NCBI GenBank assembly: GCA_903854805.1
Contig: CAINXK010000079.1
Span: 1 to 13,040, forward strand
Origin: an uncultured Anaerolineae bacterium
Lineage (GTDB): Bacteria > Chloroflexota > Anaerolineae > Anaerolineales > Villigracilaceae
DNA: 13,040 nucleotides
Direction: 5' to 3'
Position 1 is the first letter of the stretch. Each line of letters starts with the position of its first letter. This document shows positions 12,560 to 13,040 of this stretch, piece by piece. The translations under genes were made by a program, and so were the position numbers. The notes below the pieces were generated by a model. The model saw only the letters and a program-made list of their open reading frames with translations. It did no database searches and was not told where the DNA came from.

Positions 12560-13040
12560 CTGGTGGGTGGTTTTTTTGTGGAGTTTTGCGCCAATAACAG
12601 GCGCAAAAACTCCACTGGCGGGGCAAACCAGCGATTATTAATCGCCTGAGCGGCAGAAGCAGGATGGTTAGGCGCCAGAACGAAGAGCTGGTGAGTATGT
12701 GCACGAGCGGCGATGTGCCAGTTTTAGGCGATGACCCATCCCCCGGCCCCTTCCCAAAATCGGGAAGGGGGGTGAAAGAGGGTTTTTTTGTGGGGTTTTG
12801 CGCCAATAACAGGCGCAAAAACTCCACTGGCGGGGCAAACCAGCGATTATTAATCGTCTGAGCAGCAGAAGCAGGATGGTTAGGTGCTAAAACGAAGAGC
12901 TGGTATAGGTGCTGCGCCGAGAACAGGCGGCAAGAACTCCACTGGCGGGGCAAACCAGCGATTATTAATCGCCTGAGTGGCAGAAGCAGGATGGTTAGGT
13001 GCCAGAACGAAGAGCTGGCGAGTATGTGCGCGGGCGGCGA
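12560..13040 (+). repeat. Tandem array of the intergenic repeat (copies C, D, E), running off the window
   Basis: Cores at 12620-12688, 12832-12900 and 12947-13015, all starting GGGGCAAACC and ending GAAGAGC. Units C and D are nearly identical over about 130 bases and carry GTGGAGTTTTGCGCC-type hairpins at 12578-12615 and 12790-12827 (one-base bulge). A CCCCTTCCC/GGGAAGGGG hairpin lies between them at 12747-12770. Each core contains GCGATTA-T-TAATCGC, as at 12631-12645 (in D the last pair is G-T). Spacing between cores is 212 and then 115 bases; unit E has lost or diverged in its first hairpin. The end of E repeats the flank after C, so further copies may follow. No gene is supported here. 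Confidence 0.85.

Noticed and set aside
12578..12615. Rho-independent terminator of the capsid operon
   Set aside because: The stem is strong but is followed by ACTGGCGGGG rather than a T-run; the seven T lie before it. It may still slow polymerase, but it is part of the repeat unit.
12141..12953. 270-residue minus-strand ORF across the capsid gene end and the repeat array
   Set aside because: Its repeated segments come from repeat copies C and D, and the rest is antisense to the capsid gene.
12560..13040. CRISPR array
   Set aside because: The repeated unit is about 70-130 bases with large internal hairpins, spacings are 212 and 115 bases, and the interspersed sequence is itself repeated. 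This is not a repeat-spacer pattern.

Overview
The window looks like part of a moderately GC-rich bacterial chromosome, most likely Chloroflexota (Anaerolineae-like). That assignment rests on the general look of the proteins: a large MASE1/PAS/GAF/GGDEF sensor, a HicB-like plus DinB-like protein, and a phage replication/capsid set. No marker gene confirms it. No rRNA, tRNA, integrase, transposase or CRISPR array is visible.

Left part (1-5300): a c-di-GMP signalling neighbourhood. It holds the C-terminal end of one GGDEF protein, a complete 1197-residue membrane sensor diguanylate cyclase (MASE1, two PAS, GAF, two PAS, GGDEF with an intact I-site), and, on the minus strand, a small soluble GGDEF protein. 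The small protein has no I-site and ends in a ribbon-helix-helix-like tail. Its promoter is near consensus and carries two matching dyads, one of them centred on the -10 box.

Boundaries: copies of a structured intergenic repeat (core about 69-73 bp, with hairpins) lie at about 4090-4268, 5341-5396 (inverted, partial), 5497-5650 and 12560-13040 (three copies, array running off the window). They bracket the phage-like segment on both sides.

Middle and right (5650-12548): a phage-derived segment, all on the plus strand. It starts with a LexA-box-like palindrome and a 460-residue replication-initiator-like protein. That protein has an N-terminal winged-helix-like region, three 28-residue tandem repeats, a canonical C2H2 zinc finger and a C-terminal DnaA domain I-like region. 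Its gene contains three 84-bp direct repeats followed at once by an AT-rich nested palindrome, which resembles the origin inside lambda gene O. Next comes a HicB-like plus DinB-like gene with its own candidate promoter and a strong terminator (a moron-like unit). A capsid cassette follows: holin-like membrane protein, portal, scaffold-like protein, decoration-like protein, major capsid protein. No terminase, protease, head-tail connector, tail, lysis enzyme or integrase gene is visible, and the repeat array begins directly after the capsid gene. The segment may be a decayed prophage, or a compact replicator-plus-capsid island (satellite-like); the sequence alone does not decide.
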